From the IMG/VR virus record IMGVR_UViG_3300044993_000053, positions 1 through 29,411 of that record: a stretch of DNA of 29,411 nt, one strand, 5' to 3'. This stretch comes from a virus. Within the stretch, counting starts at the first letter, position 1, and each line of letters starts with the position of its first letter. The position numbers and the translations under genes were made by a program. Under the pieces are notes generated by a model. The model had not been told where the DNA came from. It did not search any database and worked only from the letters and a program-made list of their open reading frames with translations. Positions 16,837 through 23,394 of the stretch are shown piece after piece.

Positions 16837-17358
16837 ATGAGCACTCATCAGGCACCAGTCATCGTGCAGCGCGATCAATGGGGCGCGCGACACTCGGCCG
16901 GGCGTTCGCCGATGCCGCGTCGGGTGTCCACGATCTACCTGCACCACACTGTGACGAGAGCGACGAACGACCCGTGTCGCGACATGCGACACGTCGAGAA
17001 CGTGCTCGCCTCCCGAGGGCTCGCGCCGGGCTACTCGTTCGTGTTCCACCCGTCAGGCGTCGTGCTCGTCGGCGCCGGCCCGATGAAAGGCGCGCACACC
17101 GCAGGGCAGAACGGCTCGAGCTACGGGTTCGCGTTCCTCGGCAACTACGACGAGACCGAGCCGGGCTGGCCGATGTTCGCCTCGGCCGGTTTCATGCTCA
17201 ATCTGCTGCGGTGGCTCGGCGCTGTGCCGGCCGACCTCAGCGCCACTCGACTGTTGGGGCACAAGAACGCGCCGGGCGCGGCGACTGCGTGTCCAGGGCG
17301 TCACCTCGCGCCGCGCGTCGAGGCCGTACGGTGGTGGGCAGGCGTGCTCGGTTCGTGA
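16837..17358 (+). CDS. Endolysin, N-acetylmuramoyl-L-alanine amidase (Amidase_2/PGRP type)
   Basis: The product is 173 aa and would cut the bond between N-acetylmuramic acid and L-alanine in peptidoglycan. Zinc ligands are H36 in TIYLHHTVT, H142 in LLGHKNAPG and C152 in ACPG. Further family features are YSFVFHPSG and GSSYGFAFLGNYDE. The protein is a single catalytic domain with no visible cell-wall binding domain or signal peptide, so it depends on a holin. The leader CCAGGAGACCACCATT before the ATG is a variant of the recurring start-associated element. Confidence 0.92.
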   Translation: MSTHQAPVIVQRDQWGARHSAGRSPMPRRVSTIYLHHTVTRATNDPCRDMRHVENVLASRGLAPGYSFVFHPSGVVLVGAGPMKGAHTAGQNGSSYGFAFLGNYDETEPGWPMFASAGFMLNLLRWLGAVPADLSATRLLGHKNAPGAATACPGRHLAPRVEAVRWWAGVLGS

Positions 17359-17387
17359 GCTCGCCCCGACACGAGGAGGATCAGATC

Positions 17388-17630
17388 GTGACGAGCTACG
17401 CGACCGAACCCGACCCGAACGCCGAGCACCAGGCGCCGACACCGACTCGTCGAGTCGTGCGAACGGTGTTGCAAACCATCATCGCGGTCTGTGCAGCGGT
17501 TCCGGCTGCGGTCGCTCTGCTACCACTCGATCCGGCCGAGGCCGCGTGGCCGGTCGGTATCGCCGGAGCTGCGGTGATCGTGGTCTCGGCGATTCAGAAC
17601 GGGCTCGAGGACGTGCGAGGCCGACCGTAG
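17388..17630 (+). CDS. Probable holin (two transmembrane helices)
   Basis: The product is 80 aa. GAGGAGGA (17373-17380) lies seven bases before the GTG, which decides the start. A polar N-terminus with a basic pair (TPTRRVVRTV) is followed by TM1 (LQTIIAVCAAVPAAVALLP), a short linker and TM2 (WPVGIAGAAVIVVSAI), ending in a charged tail. Size, topology and its place directly after the endolysin fit a class II holin that permeabilises the membrane for the amidase. Confidence 0.75.
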   Translation: MTSYATEPDPNAEHQAPTPTRRVVRTVLQTIIAVCAAVPAAVALLPLDPAEAAWPVGIAGAAVIVVSAIQNGLEDVRGRP

Positions 17631-17640
17631 GCGCCTTGAC

Positions 17641-17696
17641 GAGCTCGAGCTCGGGCCCGGTGCCTGTCTCCCCTCCGGTCGCCCGAGCTCGAGCTC
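17641..17696 (+). terminator. Long GC-rich stem-loop at the end of the late operon
   Basis: GAGCTCGAGCTCGGGC (17641-17656) pairs perfectly over 16 bp with GCCCGAGCTCGAGCTC (17681-17696) around a 24-base loop. It begins ten bases after the holin stop and precedes the early control region, where a terminator is expected. No U-tract follows. GAGCTC-rich sequence is common here, so part of the pairing could be chance. Confidence 0.5.
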
Positions 17697-17838
17697 AGCC
17701 GCGCGTAGAGCTCCTGAGAGCTGGTGGAGAGCGTTCGGGGGTGTCCGGCGCCTGCCGAGCGCTAGCTCGTGCGAGAGGTGTGCTCACGTGCGAGCTGGAG
17801 CTCGTGAGCCGGCACCGGCCGGTACCGAGCCGCACCGG

Positions 17839-17869
17839 TCGCCACAACTTGTGCCACAACTTGTGGCGA
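17839..17869. promoter_or_regulatory. Double-palindrome operator upstream of the HTH gene
   Basis: Two copies of the palindrome CACAACTTGTG (17843-17853 and 17855-17865) lie 12 bp apart. Together they form a larger dyad with outer arms TCGCCACAA and TTGTGGCGA, symmetric about base 17854 except for the two central bases of the single palindromes. It overlaps the expected -35 region of the promoter below, so a bound dimer pair would repress it. Bases 17697-17838 show no gene or other clear structure. Confidence 0.75.
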
Positions 17870-17886
17870 GTGTCAGGGTGTGCCGG

Positions 17887-17892
17887 TACAGT
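17887..17892 (+). promoter_or_regulatory. Probable -10 element of a near-leaderless promoter
   Basis: TACAGT within GGTACAGT ends nine bases before the ATG at 17901, so the transcript would start at or within a few bases of the start codon. No good Shine-Dalgarno is present. The -35 region is weak or covered by the operator (TTGTGG at 17861-17866 is 20 bases away). Confidence 0.5.
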
Positions 17893-17900
17893 CGCCAGGT

Positions 17901-18101
17901 ATGGCCGATCAGACACTCGCTCAACTCCTCGCCGACCGGTTGCTCGAGGGCGAGCTCGAGGCGCGCATCACGACCAGGCGCGGTGCCGGCGTCAGCTATG
18001 ACACGATCGCCCGCGAGCTCAGCACCGAGCTCGGGCTCGAGGGCGCCACGCTCTCGGGCGAGACCGTGCGCCGATGGTATCGAGCTCGACTCGACGCCTA
18101 G
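17901..18101 (+). CDS. Small helix-turn-helix DNA-binding protein
   Basis: The product is 66 aa. It has an acidic helical N-terminus (MADQTLAQLLADRLLEGEL) and then a classic HTH: SYDTIARELSTELG, the turn, and the recognition helix SGETVRRWYRARL near the C-terminus. It is the first gene after the late operon and sits directly downstream of a double-palindrome operator, so it is likely a regulator that binds that operator or an early activator. The start is the ATG predicted to be near-leaderless. Autoregulation is an inference from position. Confidence 0.75.
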   Translation: MADQTLAQLLADRLLEGELEARITTRRGAGVSYDTIARELSTELGLEGATLSGETVRRWYRARLDA

Positions 18102-18158
18102 GCGCGCCACCAGGCGCGCTGCAGCGCGAACGTTAGCTCCACGACGATCGCGCTGTAG

Positions 18159-18196
18159 CCGCACACCGCCCACCAGGAGACCACCACCATGACCAC
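18159..18196 (+). repeat. 38-base start-associated repeat, copy 2
   Basis: This is identical to 5673-5710 and includes the ribosome binding site and ATG of the next gene. The bases between 18102 and 18158 hold a short GC-rich partial inverted repeat (GGCGCGCC, GGCGCGC) and nothing else that I can call. Confidence 0.9.
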
Positions 18197-18407
18197 CGAA
18201 CCGACCGACCTCGCCGAACTACTCGCTCACGTCCCCGATGACGCACCGACCGACCGCTGCGCACCTGACGTGATCGAGGTCGCGAGCTCACCGCTATCAA
18301 TCGGCGAGGTGCTCGCTCGGCACCTCGCCGATCTCGCGCCGGCCGAGCTCGAGCGATCGATGCAACTCACTATCGCCGAGGCGCTCGCCGAGGCGCTCCA
18401 GCGATGA
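18189..18407 (+). CDS. Small acidic protein of unknown function
   Basis: The product is 72 aa. The start is fixed by the strong leader with AGGAGA. The sequence is acidic and helical, ending in SMQLTIAEALAEALQR, with no motif that I recognise. Its stop overlaps the exonuclease ATG (ATGA), so it is co-translated with the recombination genes and may assist the YqaJ nuclease, as small proteins next to such genes sometimes do. That role is speculation. Confidence 0.75.
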   Translation: MTTEPTDLAELLAHVPDDAPTDRCAPDVIEVASSPLSIGEVLARHLADLAPAELERSMQLTIAEALAEALQR

Positions 18408-19402
18408 TCGACCAGGGCTACACCGAGGGCGCGCTCACACGCGACGAGTGGCTCCAATGGCGACGCTCTGGCATCACTGCGACCGAGGTCGCCGACGCAG
18501 CGAACGACACCTACGGCGGCGCGTACGCCGTCATAGCGAACAAGCTCGGGCTCACAGCGACCGAGGTCACCGAGCCAATGCGGCGCGGTGAGAGGTGGCA
18601 GGCACCGATCGCCGACGCCGTGCACGCTCTCACCGGGTGGCACGTGCTCGCCGAGGAGGCGTGCGTCACGTGCGAGACCGACGAGCGATGGCTCGCGACC
18701 GTCGACGGCTTCCTCGCCGAACACAGCGAGGCGACGTTTGACGTAGTGGCCGGCGTCGTCGAGATCAAGACTCGCGGCGCCGACGTGCGCCCGCCTCGGC
18801 GCCGGTGGCGCGACCAGGTGCAGTGGCAGCTCCTCGTCACCGGGCTACCCGCCGGACTCATCGCCGAGGCGACAATCGACGACACGACCGACACGTGCCG
18901 CTCTCTTGTGTTCGAGCTGGTCGAGGCCGACCCCTACCGGCAGGCCGAGCTCGTCGAGGTGGCTGAGGCGCTGTGGGCTCACTACACCGCCGGCTCACTC
19001 CCTGAACCGACGAGCTCGAGTCTCGACACAGTGAAGCTCCTCACCGGCGCCGGCGACCTCGAGGGCTCGGCCGACCTCCAGGCGCTCGAGCTCGAGGTCG
19101 AACGTCTACAGGAGCTCCGTGCTGCAGTGAAAGAGCTCGAGACTGAACGCGATCGCGTCGAGGGGATCGTGCGCGCTGGGGTGGGCGACTTCACTGAGGG
19201 CACGACGAGGAACTACCGGGTCAGGGTGTCGCCGCCCGCCCGCAAGGTGCCGGCGGACACGCTCGCGCAGCTCGCAGTCGAGTTCCCCGAGCTCTGTCGG
19301 CCGGTGCTCGACATCGAACGGCTCAAGGCCGAACGACCCGACGTGTACGAGGCGAGTCGCAAGCCCGCCGGCGGGCGCCGGCTCACGATCACACCGCTCT
19401 GA
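18404..19402 (+). CDS. YqaJ-type (lambda Exo-like) recombination exonuclease
   Basis: The product is 332 aa and would resect double-stranded DNA ends 5' to 3' for annealing by the downstream RecT. The N-terminal family motif is WRRSGITATEVADAAN (19-34). The PD-(D/E)xK site is D101 in TVDGFLAE, then E120 and K122 in VVEIKTRG, followed by the Q-rich helix WRDQVQWQLLVTG. A coiled coil (ELEVERLQELRAAVKELETE) and a C-terminal domain make it longer than lambda Exo (226 aa), as in other YqaJ phage proteins. The ATG overlaps the previous stop. Confidence 0.88.
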   Translation: MIDQGYTEGALTRDEWLQWRRSGITATEVADAANDTYGGAYAVIANKLGLTATEVTEPMRRGERWQAPIADAVHALTGWHVLAEEACVTCETDERWLATVDGFLAEHSEATFDVVAGVVEIKTRGADVRPPRRRWRDQVQWQLLVTGLPAGLIAEATIDDTTDTCRSLVFELVEADPYRQAELVEVAEALWAHYTAGSLPEPTSSSLDTVKLLTGAGDLEGSADLQALELEVERLQELRAAVKELETERDRVEGIVRAGVGDFTEGTTRNYRVRVSPPARKVPADTLAQLAVEFPELCRPVLDIERLKAERPDVYEASRKPAGGRRLTITPL

Positions 19403-19424
19403 CCACCACGAGGAGACTCACAAC

Positions 19425-20450
19425 ATGGCAGAACATCACCTACTGAGGTCGCGCAACGCGGCCGCGACCCGCTCGGCGCCGGCGCCGGTCGTCGCCGAGA
19501 GCTCGAGTAACGACCTCGCGCTCTCACTCGAGTACGCGAACGCGATCGCGAACGCCGGCTCGGCGGTTCTTCCCGCGGCGTACCGTGGCAAACCGGGCGC
19601 CGTGCTACTCGCTCGAGAATGGGCGCTCGCCCGCGGCGTCGACATGCTGACCGCACTACAGACCGTTGCGTTCGTCGAAGGCAAGCCGGTGATCGATGCG
19701 ACCATGCAGCGAGCTCTCGCGGTCAGGGCCGGCTACACCGTCAAGGTGGAGAGCTCGACCGATGGAGAGGTCGAGTCGTGGTCGGGCACCGTGACGATCG
19801 GCCGACCAGGCGGCGAGGTGCTGGGCTCAGCTACGTACTCGTGGTCTGACGCGAAACGAGCCGGTCTCGCCGACCGAGCGAACTGGCGAAAGAACCCCGA
19901 GGACATGCTCGTCGCTCGCGCGACCTCGAGGGCGATGCGCCGGCACGCTCCAGAGGTGATGGTCGGCGTGTTCGCCGAGGACGAGCTCGAGCCCGAACCG
20001 ACACCTGCTGAGCTCGCCGAGTCGCTCACCTCGGCGCACGAGGTGCCGGCCGAGGTCGAGCCCGAGGTCGAGGTCGTCGACCAGGCCGACGAGCCCGAGG
20101 TCCACACCGAGACCGGGCCCGCATCGGCATCGCGCAAGGCTGCGGCGCGCAAGCGGGCCCGTAAGGCGCCAGCGCGCAAGAACACAGCACCCGAGCCTGA
20201 GACCGAGCTCGCGACCGTGGCAGGCAACGATCAGGTACACAGCGAGCACCGCACCGACGCCGAGCTCGACCTCGAGGTCACGCGCTGCACCGACGCAACG
20301 TGGCAGGCCGTAGTCGCGCTCGGCCAGCAACTCGACGACGAGGACACCCAGGCGCTCAAGTCGTGGGTCACGAGTCGAGGATGGCAACTACGACAGGACC
20401 GGCTCAGCGAGGCTCAAGCGCGAGCGATCGTCGAGTGGTCGCCGAGGTGA
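19425..20450 (+). CDS. RecT-like single-strand annealing protein
   Basis: The product is 341 aa. GAGGAGA lies upstream of the ATG. Residues about 30-190 match the phage RecT pattern: VLLAREWALARGVDMLTALQ, VEGKPVIDATMQRALAVRAG, AKRAGLADRANWRKNPEDML and ARATSRAMRRHAPEVMVGVF. It would coat and anneal the single strands made by the exonuclease. After that comes an acidic linker, a histone-like patch (SRKAAARKRARKAPARKN) and a second small helical domain (WQAVVALGQQLDDEDTQAL). The extra C-terminal third is unusual for RecT and may add DNA or partner binding. Confidence 0.85.
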   Translation: MAEHHLLRSRNAAATRSAPAPVVAESSSNDLALSLEYANAIANAGSAVLPAAYRGKPGAVLLAREWALARGVDMLTALQTVAFVEGKPVIDATMQRALAVRAGYTVKVESSTDGEVESWSGTVTIGRPGGEVLGSATYSWSDAKRAGLADRANWRKNPEDMLVARATSRAMRRHAPEVMVGVFAEDELEPEPTPAELAESLTSAHEVPAEVEPEVEVVDQADEPEVHTETGPASASRKAAARKRARKAPARKNTAPEPETELATVAGNDQVHSEHRTDAELDLEVTRCTDATWQAVVALGQQLDDEDTQALKSWVTSRGWQLRQDRLSEAQARAIVEWSPR

Positions 20451-20770
20451 AGCGAACCGGTATCAGCCGCCGGCCGTCGCCTCGAGCTCGAGCTCGGCGA
20501 GCGGCGATGGCCGAGCTCCGGGTGCTCGTCGCTCGCCGCTCGGCCGGCAGGTGCGAGGCGTGCTCACGACACCAGCTCGCCGGCTGCAACGGACGCGCCG
20601 AGCACGCTCACCACGTTCGCCCGACCGGTACCGGCGGGCCCGACACGCTCGAGAATCTGCTCGCGGTGAGCGCCACTCATCACCGATGGATACACGAGCA
20701 TATCGCCGAGGCCCGTGCGCTTGGTCTGCTAGCACCACCACCACCACCACCAGGAACACCACCACCATGA
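20447..20770 (+). CDS. HNH endonuclease
   Basis: The product is 107 aa, starting at the GTG overlapping the RecT stop. CEAC (36-39) and later Cys/His residues form the zinc-binding part. The HNH core is HAHHV (53-57), N70 in GGPDTLENLLAVSA and HHRWIHEH (78-85). Phage HNH proteins nick or cut DNA during packaging or recombination. This one follows the recombination genes and is not next to the terminase. The last 12 residues, nearly all proline, are encoded by the start-associated leader of the next gene, which it overlaps by four bases. Confidence 0.82.
   Translation: MKRTGISRRPSPRARARRAAMAELRVLVARRSAGRCEACSRHQLAGCNGRAEHAHHVRPTGTGGPDTLENLLAVSATHHRWIHEHIAEARALGLLAPPPPPPGTPPP
20733..20766 (+). 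promoter_or_regulatory. Start-associated leader with CAC microsatellite
   Basis: A CAC triplet tract runs from 20733 to about 20751, followed by CAGGAACACCACCACC and the ATG at 20767. It is the most repetitive form of the leader family and lies fully inside the HNH coding region. Confidence 0.7.
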
Positions 20771-21969
20771 CCACCGCCCACTACCTCGTCGGCGACGTGT
20801 TCGACGTGCTACCGATACTCGATGCCGGTTCAGTCGACCTCGTGTGCACCTCGCCGCCGTTCCTCGCTCTGCGTCGATACCTCGACGACGAGCACCCGAT
20901 GCGTGATAGAGAGATCGGCACCGAGAGCTCGCCGGCCGAGTTCCTCGACACACTGCTCGAGCTCACTGCTGAGCTCGGCCGCGTGCTCGCGAGGACCGGC
21001 TCGCTCGTGGTCGAGCTCGGCGACACCTACGCCGGCTCGGGAGGTGCCGGCGGCGACTACTCGCCCGGCGGGTTGCGCGACGGTCAGGGCAAGAGCTCGG
21101 GCTCTGCTCGCCGTTCGGGCGAATGGCCGCTAGACAAGAGTCTCGCTGGCATCCCGACGCTCTACGCGTGGTCGCTCGCCTACGGGCGCAACTTGCTCAC
21201 CGGTGCCGACTCGCCGGCCGGTCGGTGGATCGTGCGCAACGTGGTCGCGTGGACCAGATCGAACCCTCCGGTCGGCGCGACGTTCGACAAGTTCCGACCC
21301 GCGACGAGCTACATCACAGTCGCGACCCGAGCTCGCGACCGATGGTTCGACTCGTTCGCTGTGCAGACCGAGAGCGGCGCCGCGCCGCTCGACTGGTGGA
21401 CTGTCTCACCCGAGAGCTACACCGGCTCGCACTACGCGACATGGCCGAGGCGACTGCTCGAGGTGCCGATCCGCGCAATGTGTCCGCTCGAGGTCTGCAC
21501 CGTGTGCGCCGAGCCGCGCCGGCGCGTGGTGGCGAACGTGCGCACGTTCACCGACGTGCGACCGAGCGCCGGCCGCGCCCGGATGCGCACCTCGGGTGCG
21601 GGGCCGATGGGGGCGAAATACCAGGTGCGCCGAGAGTCGCTCGGGTTCACCGACTGCGGGCACTCGAGCTACCGGCGAGGGGTCGTGCTCGACCCGTTCG
21701 CCGGGTCCGGCACTACCGGCGCAGTAGCGACCGGGCTAGGCCTCGACGCGGTACTGATCGACATTGACGAGCGGAACGTCGAGCTCGCCCGAGAGCGTAT
21801 CGGCATGTTCCTCGATGTTGAGCTCGATCCGCTGACGAACCCTCTACCAGTGGTCGAGGGTTCGTCGCCACACCTACCGATCGCCGATGCAGACACTCAA
21901 CCTGCAGTGAAGGTGGAACCTGAACCTCTACTTGAGGTTGAGGGTTCCGACGTTGGGAGGCTCGCGTGA
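20767..21969 (+). CDS. DNA methyltransferase, N4-cytosine/N6-adenine type (beta class)
   Basis: The product is 400 aa. The catalytic motif IV comes first (VDLVCTSPPF, residues 23-32) and the SAM-binding motif I comes near the end (VVLDPFAGSGTTGAVATGLG, about 307-326), which is the beta-class order. SPPF is most often seen in N4-cytosine enzymes, but N6-adenine is possible. Between them is a target-recognition region and a possible zinc site (MCPLEVCTVC, then FTDCGH). No restriction enzyme lies beside it, so it probably protects phage DNA from host restriction. The final 45 codons are built of dyad repeats R5-R7. Confidence 0.88.
   Translation: MTTAHYLVGDVFDVLPILDAGSVDLVCTSPPFLALRRYLDDEHPMRDREIGTESSPAEFLDTLLELTAELGRVLARTGSLVVELGDTYAGSGGAGGDYSPGGLRDGQGKSSGSARRSGEWPLDKSLAGIPTLYAWSLAYGRNLLTGADSPAGRWIVRNVVAWTRSNPPVGATFDKFRPATSYITVATRARDRWFDSFAVQTESGAAPLDWWTVSPESYTGSHYATWPRRLLEVPIRAMCPLEVCTVCAEPRRRVVANVRTFTDVRPSAGRARMRTSGAGPMGAKYQVRRESLGFTDCGHSSYRRGVVLDPFAGSGTTGAVATGLGLDAVLIDIDERNVELARERIGMFLDVELDPLTNPLPVVEGSSPHLPIADADTQPAVKVEPEPLLEVEGSDVGRLA
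21836..21951. repeat. Dyad repeats R5-R7 at the 3' end of the methyltransferase gene
   Basis: R5 pairs 21836-21849 with 21851-21864 (14-bp arms, one mismatch; CGAACCCTC with GAGGGTTCG). R6 (21897-21920) is weak. R7 (21922-21951) contains GAACCTCTACTT and GAGGTTGAGGGTTCCGAC. They share the family consensus with 6676-6736 and 10700-10765. Confidence 0.75.
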
Positions 21970-22004
21970 ACGATCACCTCAAGTTGCTCGCAGTGCCGGT
22001 GTGA
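21966..22004 (+). CDS. 12-codon mini-ORF linking two genes
   Basis: A GTG overlaps the methyltransferase stop (GTGA), 12 codons follow (MNDHLKLLAVPV), and the TGA overlaps the GTG of the zinc-ribbon gene. It has exact 4-base overlaps at both ends, so it would let ribosomes pass from one gene to the next without a fresh ribosome binding site. It may be only a coupling device and not a functional peptide. Confidence 0.4.
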   Translation: MNDHLKLLAVPV

Positions 22005-22363
22005 GCGCGCGAGTGCCAGCGAGCTCACCGGTTGGTGCCGGGTGCCAGTCGTGCGAAGTGCGCGGGCCCGACCGGTTTCTCTGCAGCTACCACGAGGGCG
22101 TTTCCGACACGCTCGCCGAGCTCGAGGCGCGTCCGGCTCCCGACGCGCTCGCTCTCTGGTTCGACCTCACTTGTCCACGTTGCGCTGGTCGGGTCGAGGT
22201 GATCGCCCGATCGGGTGTGCACGACGGCGGGCGACGCGCGACATCGATCGTCAAGTGCATGAGCTCGGCCGGCCGTCGGTGCGGCCGGTCGTGGCAGATC
22301 GTACTCGAGGTGCAGGCGTGCCACTACACGCCGAGCGCTAGCGAGCGCGTGCTCCAGCTCTGA
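22001..22363 (+). CDS. Zinc-ribbon protein
   Basis: The product is 120 aa from the GTG overlapping the mini-ORF stop. It has CQSC followed by FLCSYH in the first half, and TCPRCAGRVEV, VKCMSS and RCGRSW in the second half, which suggests two zinc-binding units. Such proteins in phages bind DNA or RNA, or serve as subunits of replication or transcription factors. The gene lies between a DNA methyltransferase and the replication initiator. I recognise no named family. Confidence 0.68.
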   Translation: MSARVPASSPVGAGCQSCEVRGPDRFLCSYHEGVSDTLAELEARPAPDALALWFDLTCPRCAGRVEVIARSGVHDGGRRATSIVKCMSSAGRRCGRSWQIVLEVQACHYTPSASERVLQL

Positions 22364-22396
22364 AATAGTCACCACCACCACCAGGAGATTCACGAC

Positions 22397-23101
22397 ATGG
22401 CACGTATCCGATCCATTCACCCGAGCGCACTCTCGAGTGAGCGACTCGCCGAGCTCACGAGCGACGCCGAGCGACTGTTCTGGCGACTGCTCCCACACTG
22501 TGACGACCAGGGGCGCGCCGACGACTCGCCGAAGCTCATCGCGGCGTTCGTCGCGCCGCTCATCGACGCGTTCGACGCCGAGCTCGTCGACCGGTTGCTC
22601 GACGAGCTCGCCTGCGCGGGTCTGATCGAGAGATACCAGGTCGGCGGGTCGCGCTACCTCGCTGTGATGCAGTGGCGCCGTTTCCAGCGACCGCGCAAGC
22701 CGCAGGCGCCGACTCGGCCGGCGTCACCGACGCAACGGGCCGAGCTCGAGCTCGAGCTCGAGGCGAACGCGGAACGTGAGCGCGTCGACGCCGAGCGAGA
22801 GCGCGACACGAGTGCAACACCAGGTCGGAACGAATGCAGTGATAGTGCGGCTGTGGATAACTCTGTGGGCAGCACCGGTGCGGACGAGTGCGGAACCGGT
22901 GCGGAACTGGTACGCGAGGGAATAGGAAAAGGAGTAGGAGAAGGAATAGGAGTGGGAACTGGAGTAGGAGGGGGAGAGAGCACGAGAGAGGGGGAGGGCG
23001 CGAAAGCACCTCGACCTCGCAGACCGAGGCTCGCCCGGTGGAACGGCGACGCACCTGCAACGCAGGGTGCACGCTCGGTGGCCGATCGCCCACTTTGGTG
23101 A
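22397..23101 (+). CDS. Replication initiator / helicase loader with winged-helix N-terminus
   Basis: The product is 234 aa. The leader CCAGGAGATTCACGAC fixes the ATG. Residues 1-95 follow a common phage pattern: MARIRSIHPSALSSERLAEL, ERLFWRLLPHCDDQGRADD, LLDELACAGLIERYQV and YLAVMQWRRFQRPRKP, a winged helix found in DnaD-like or lambda O-like replication proteins. The rest is low complexity: a Glu/Leu/Arg coil (AELELELEANAERERVDAER), then Gly-rich repeats (GKGVGEGIGVGTGVGGGE) and a basic tail. No helicase or DnaD C-terminal domain is visible. The low-complexity part coincides with a likely replication origin in the DNA, as in lambda O. Confidence 0.72.
   Translation: MARIRSIHPSALSSERLAELTSDAERLFWRLLPHCDDQGRADDSPKLIAAFVAPLIDAFDAELVDRLLDELACAGLIERYQVGGSRYLAVMQWRRFQRPRKPQAPTRPASPTQRAELELELEANAERERVDAERERDTSATPGRNECSDSAAVDNSVGSTGADECGTGAELVREGIGKGVGEGIGVGTGVGGGESTREGEGAKAPRPRRPRLARWNGDAPATQGARSVADRPLW
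22845..22997. other. Candidate replication origin inside the initiator gene
   Basis: From left to right: a GTGCGG repeat at 22845; a consensus DnaA box TGTGGATAA (22852-22860, the complement of TTATCCACA); three more GTGCGG repeats at 22878, 22888 and 22899 (spaced 33, 10 and 11 bases, near whole helical turns); then a long purine tract (about 22917-22997), less GC-rich in its first half than the surroundings. The layout of iterons plus an unwinding tract inside an initiator gene mirrors lambda O. Function is inferred. Confidence 0.55.
22967..22997. repeat. Polypurine mirror repeat (possible triplex H-DNA)
   Basis: The arm GGAGGGGGAGAGAG (22967-22980) and its exact mirror GAGAGAGGGGGAGG (22984-22997) flank CAC. 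Homopurine mirror repeats can fold into intramolecular triplex under supercoiling. Confidence 0.8.
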
Positions 23102-23106
23102 CACCG

Positions 23107-23394
23107 ATGAGTGAACTGTCCGACAGGCTGCGCGAGTGGTGCGAACTGCGTCGGGTCGACATCGCCGACGGCATCGGTGACGACCTCTGTGCCGCCGCTG
23201 ACCGCATCGAGGAGTTGGAGGCTGCCATGACCGACGCTGCACGGGAGCTTCACAGCACCCACTACCAGGCCCCGCTGGACCGTCACCTGTGCGTCGTGTG
23301 CGGCGCAGAGGACGGCAACTACCCGTGCACCGCCCACATGGTCGCCGACGAACTGCGCCGCATCGCTGCTGCTGTGGAGAACACCGATGAATGA
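23107..23394 (+). CDS. Island gene A: small Cys-containing coiled-coil protein
   Basis: The product is 95 aa from the ATG at 23107; the GTG at 23098, overlapping the previous stop, is an alternative that adds three residues. Features are a short helix (MSELSDRLREWCELRRVD), the motif CAAADRIEELEA, a zinc-type pair (HLCVVCGAEDGNYPC) and the ending DELRRIAAAVENTDE. The middle and end motifs recur in gene B, so the two are paralogous modules. Leucine is encoded mostly by CTG, unlike the rest of the window, which points to recent transfer. Function unknown. Confidence 0.72.
   Translation: MSELSDRLREWCELRRVDIADGIGDDLCAAADRIEELEAAMTDAARELHSTHYQAPLDRHLCVVCGAEDGNYPCTAHMVADELRRIAAAVENTDE
23191..23222 (+). 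repeat. Island direct repeat, copy 1
   Basis: These 32 bases, starting GCCGCCGCTGACCGCATCGA, match 23621-23652 with one mismatch. A second shared block of 22 bases lies at 23353-23374 and 23750-23771. The repeats encode ADRIEELEA and LRRIAAA in genes A and B. Confidence 0.85.

Noticed and set aside
17695-17916. 73-codon minus-strand frame as a divergent regulator gene
   Set aside because: Its HKLW repeat is only the translation of the operator palindromes, and it has no ribosome binding site or HTH.
20733-20766. CAC triplet tract as a CRISPR-like or microsatellite array
   Set aside because: The unit is only three bases with no spacers, and it fits the leader family found before many starts.
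22171-22179. TTGTCCACG as a second DnaA box
   Set aside because: It differs from the consensus at the last base, lies in the zinc-ribbon coding sequence far from the cluster, and was kept only as supporting context.
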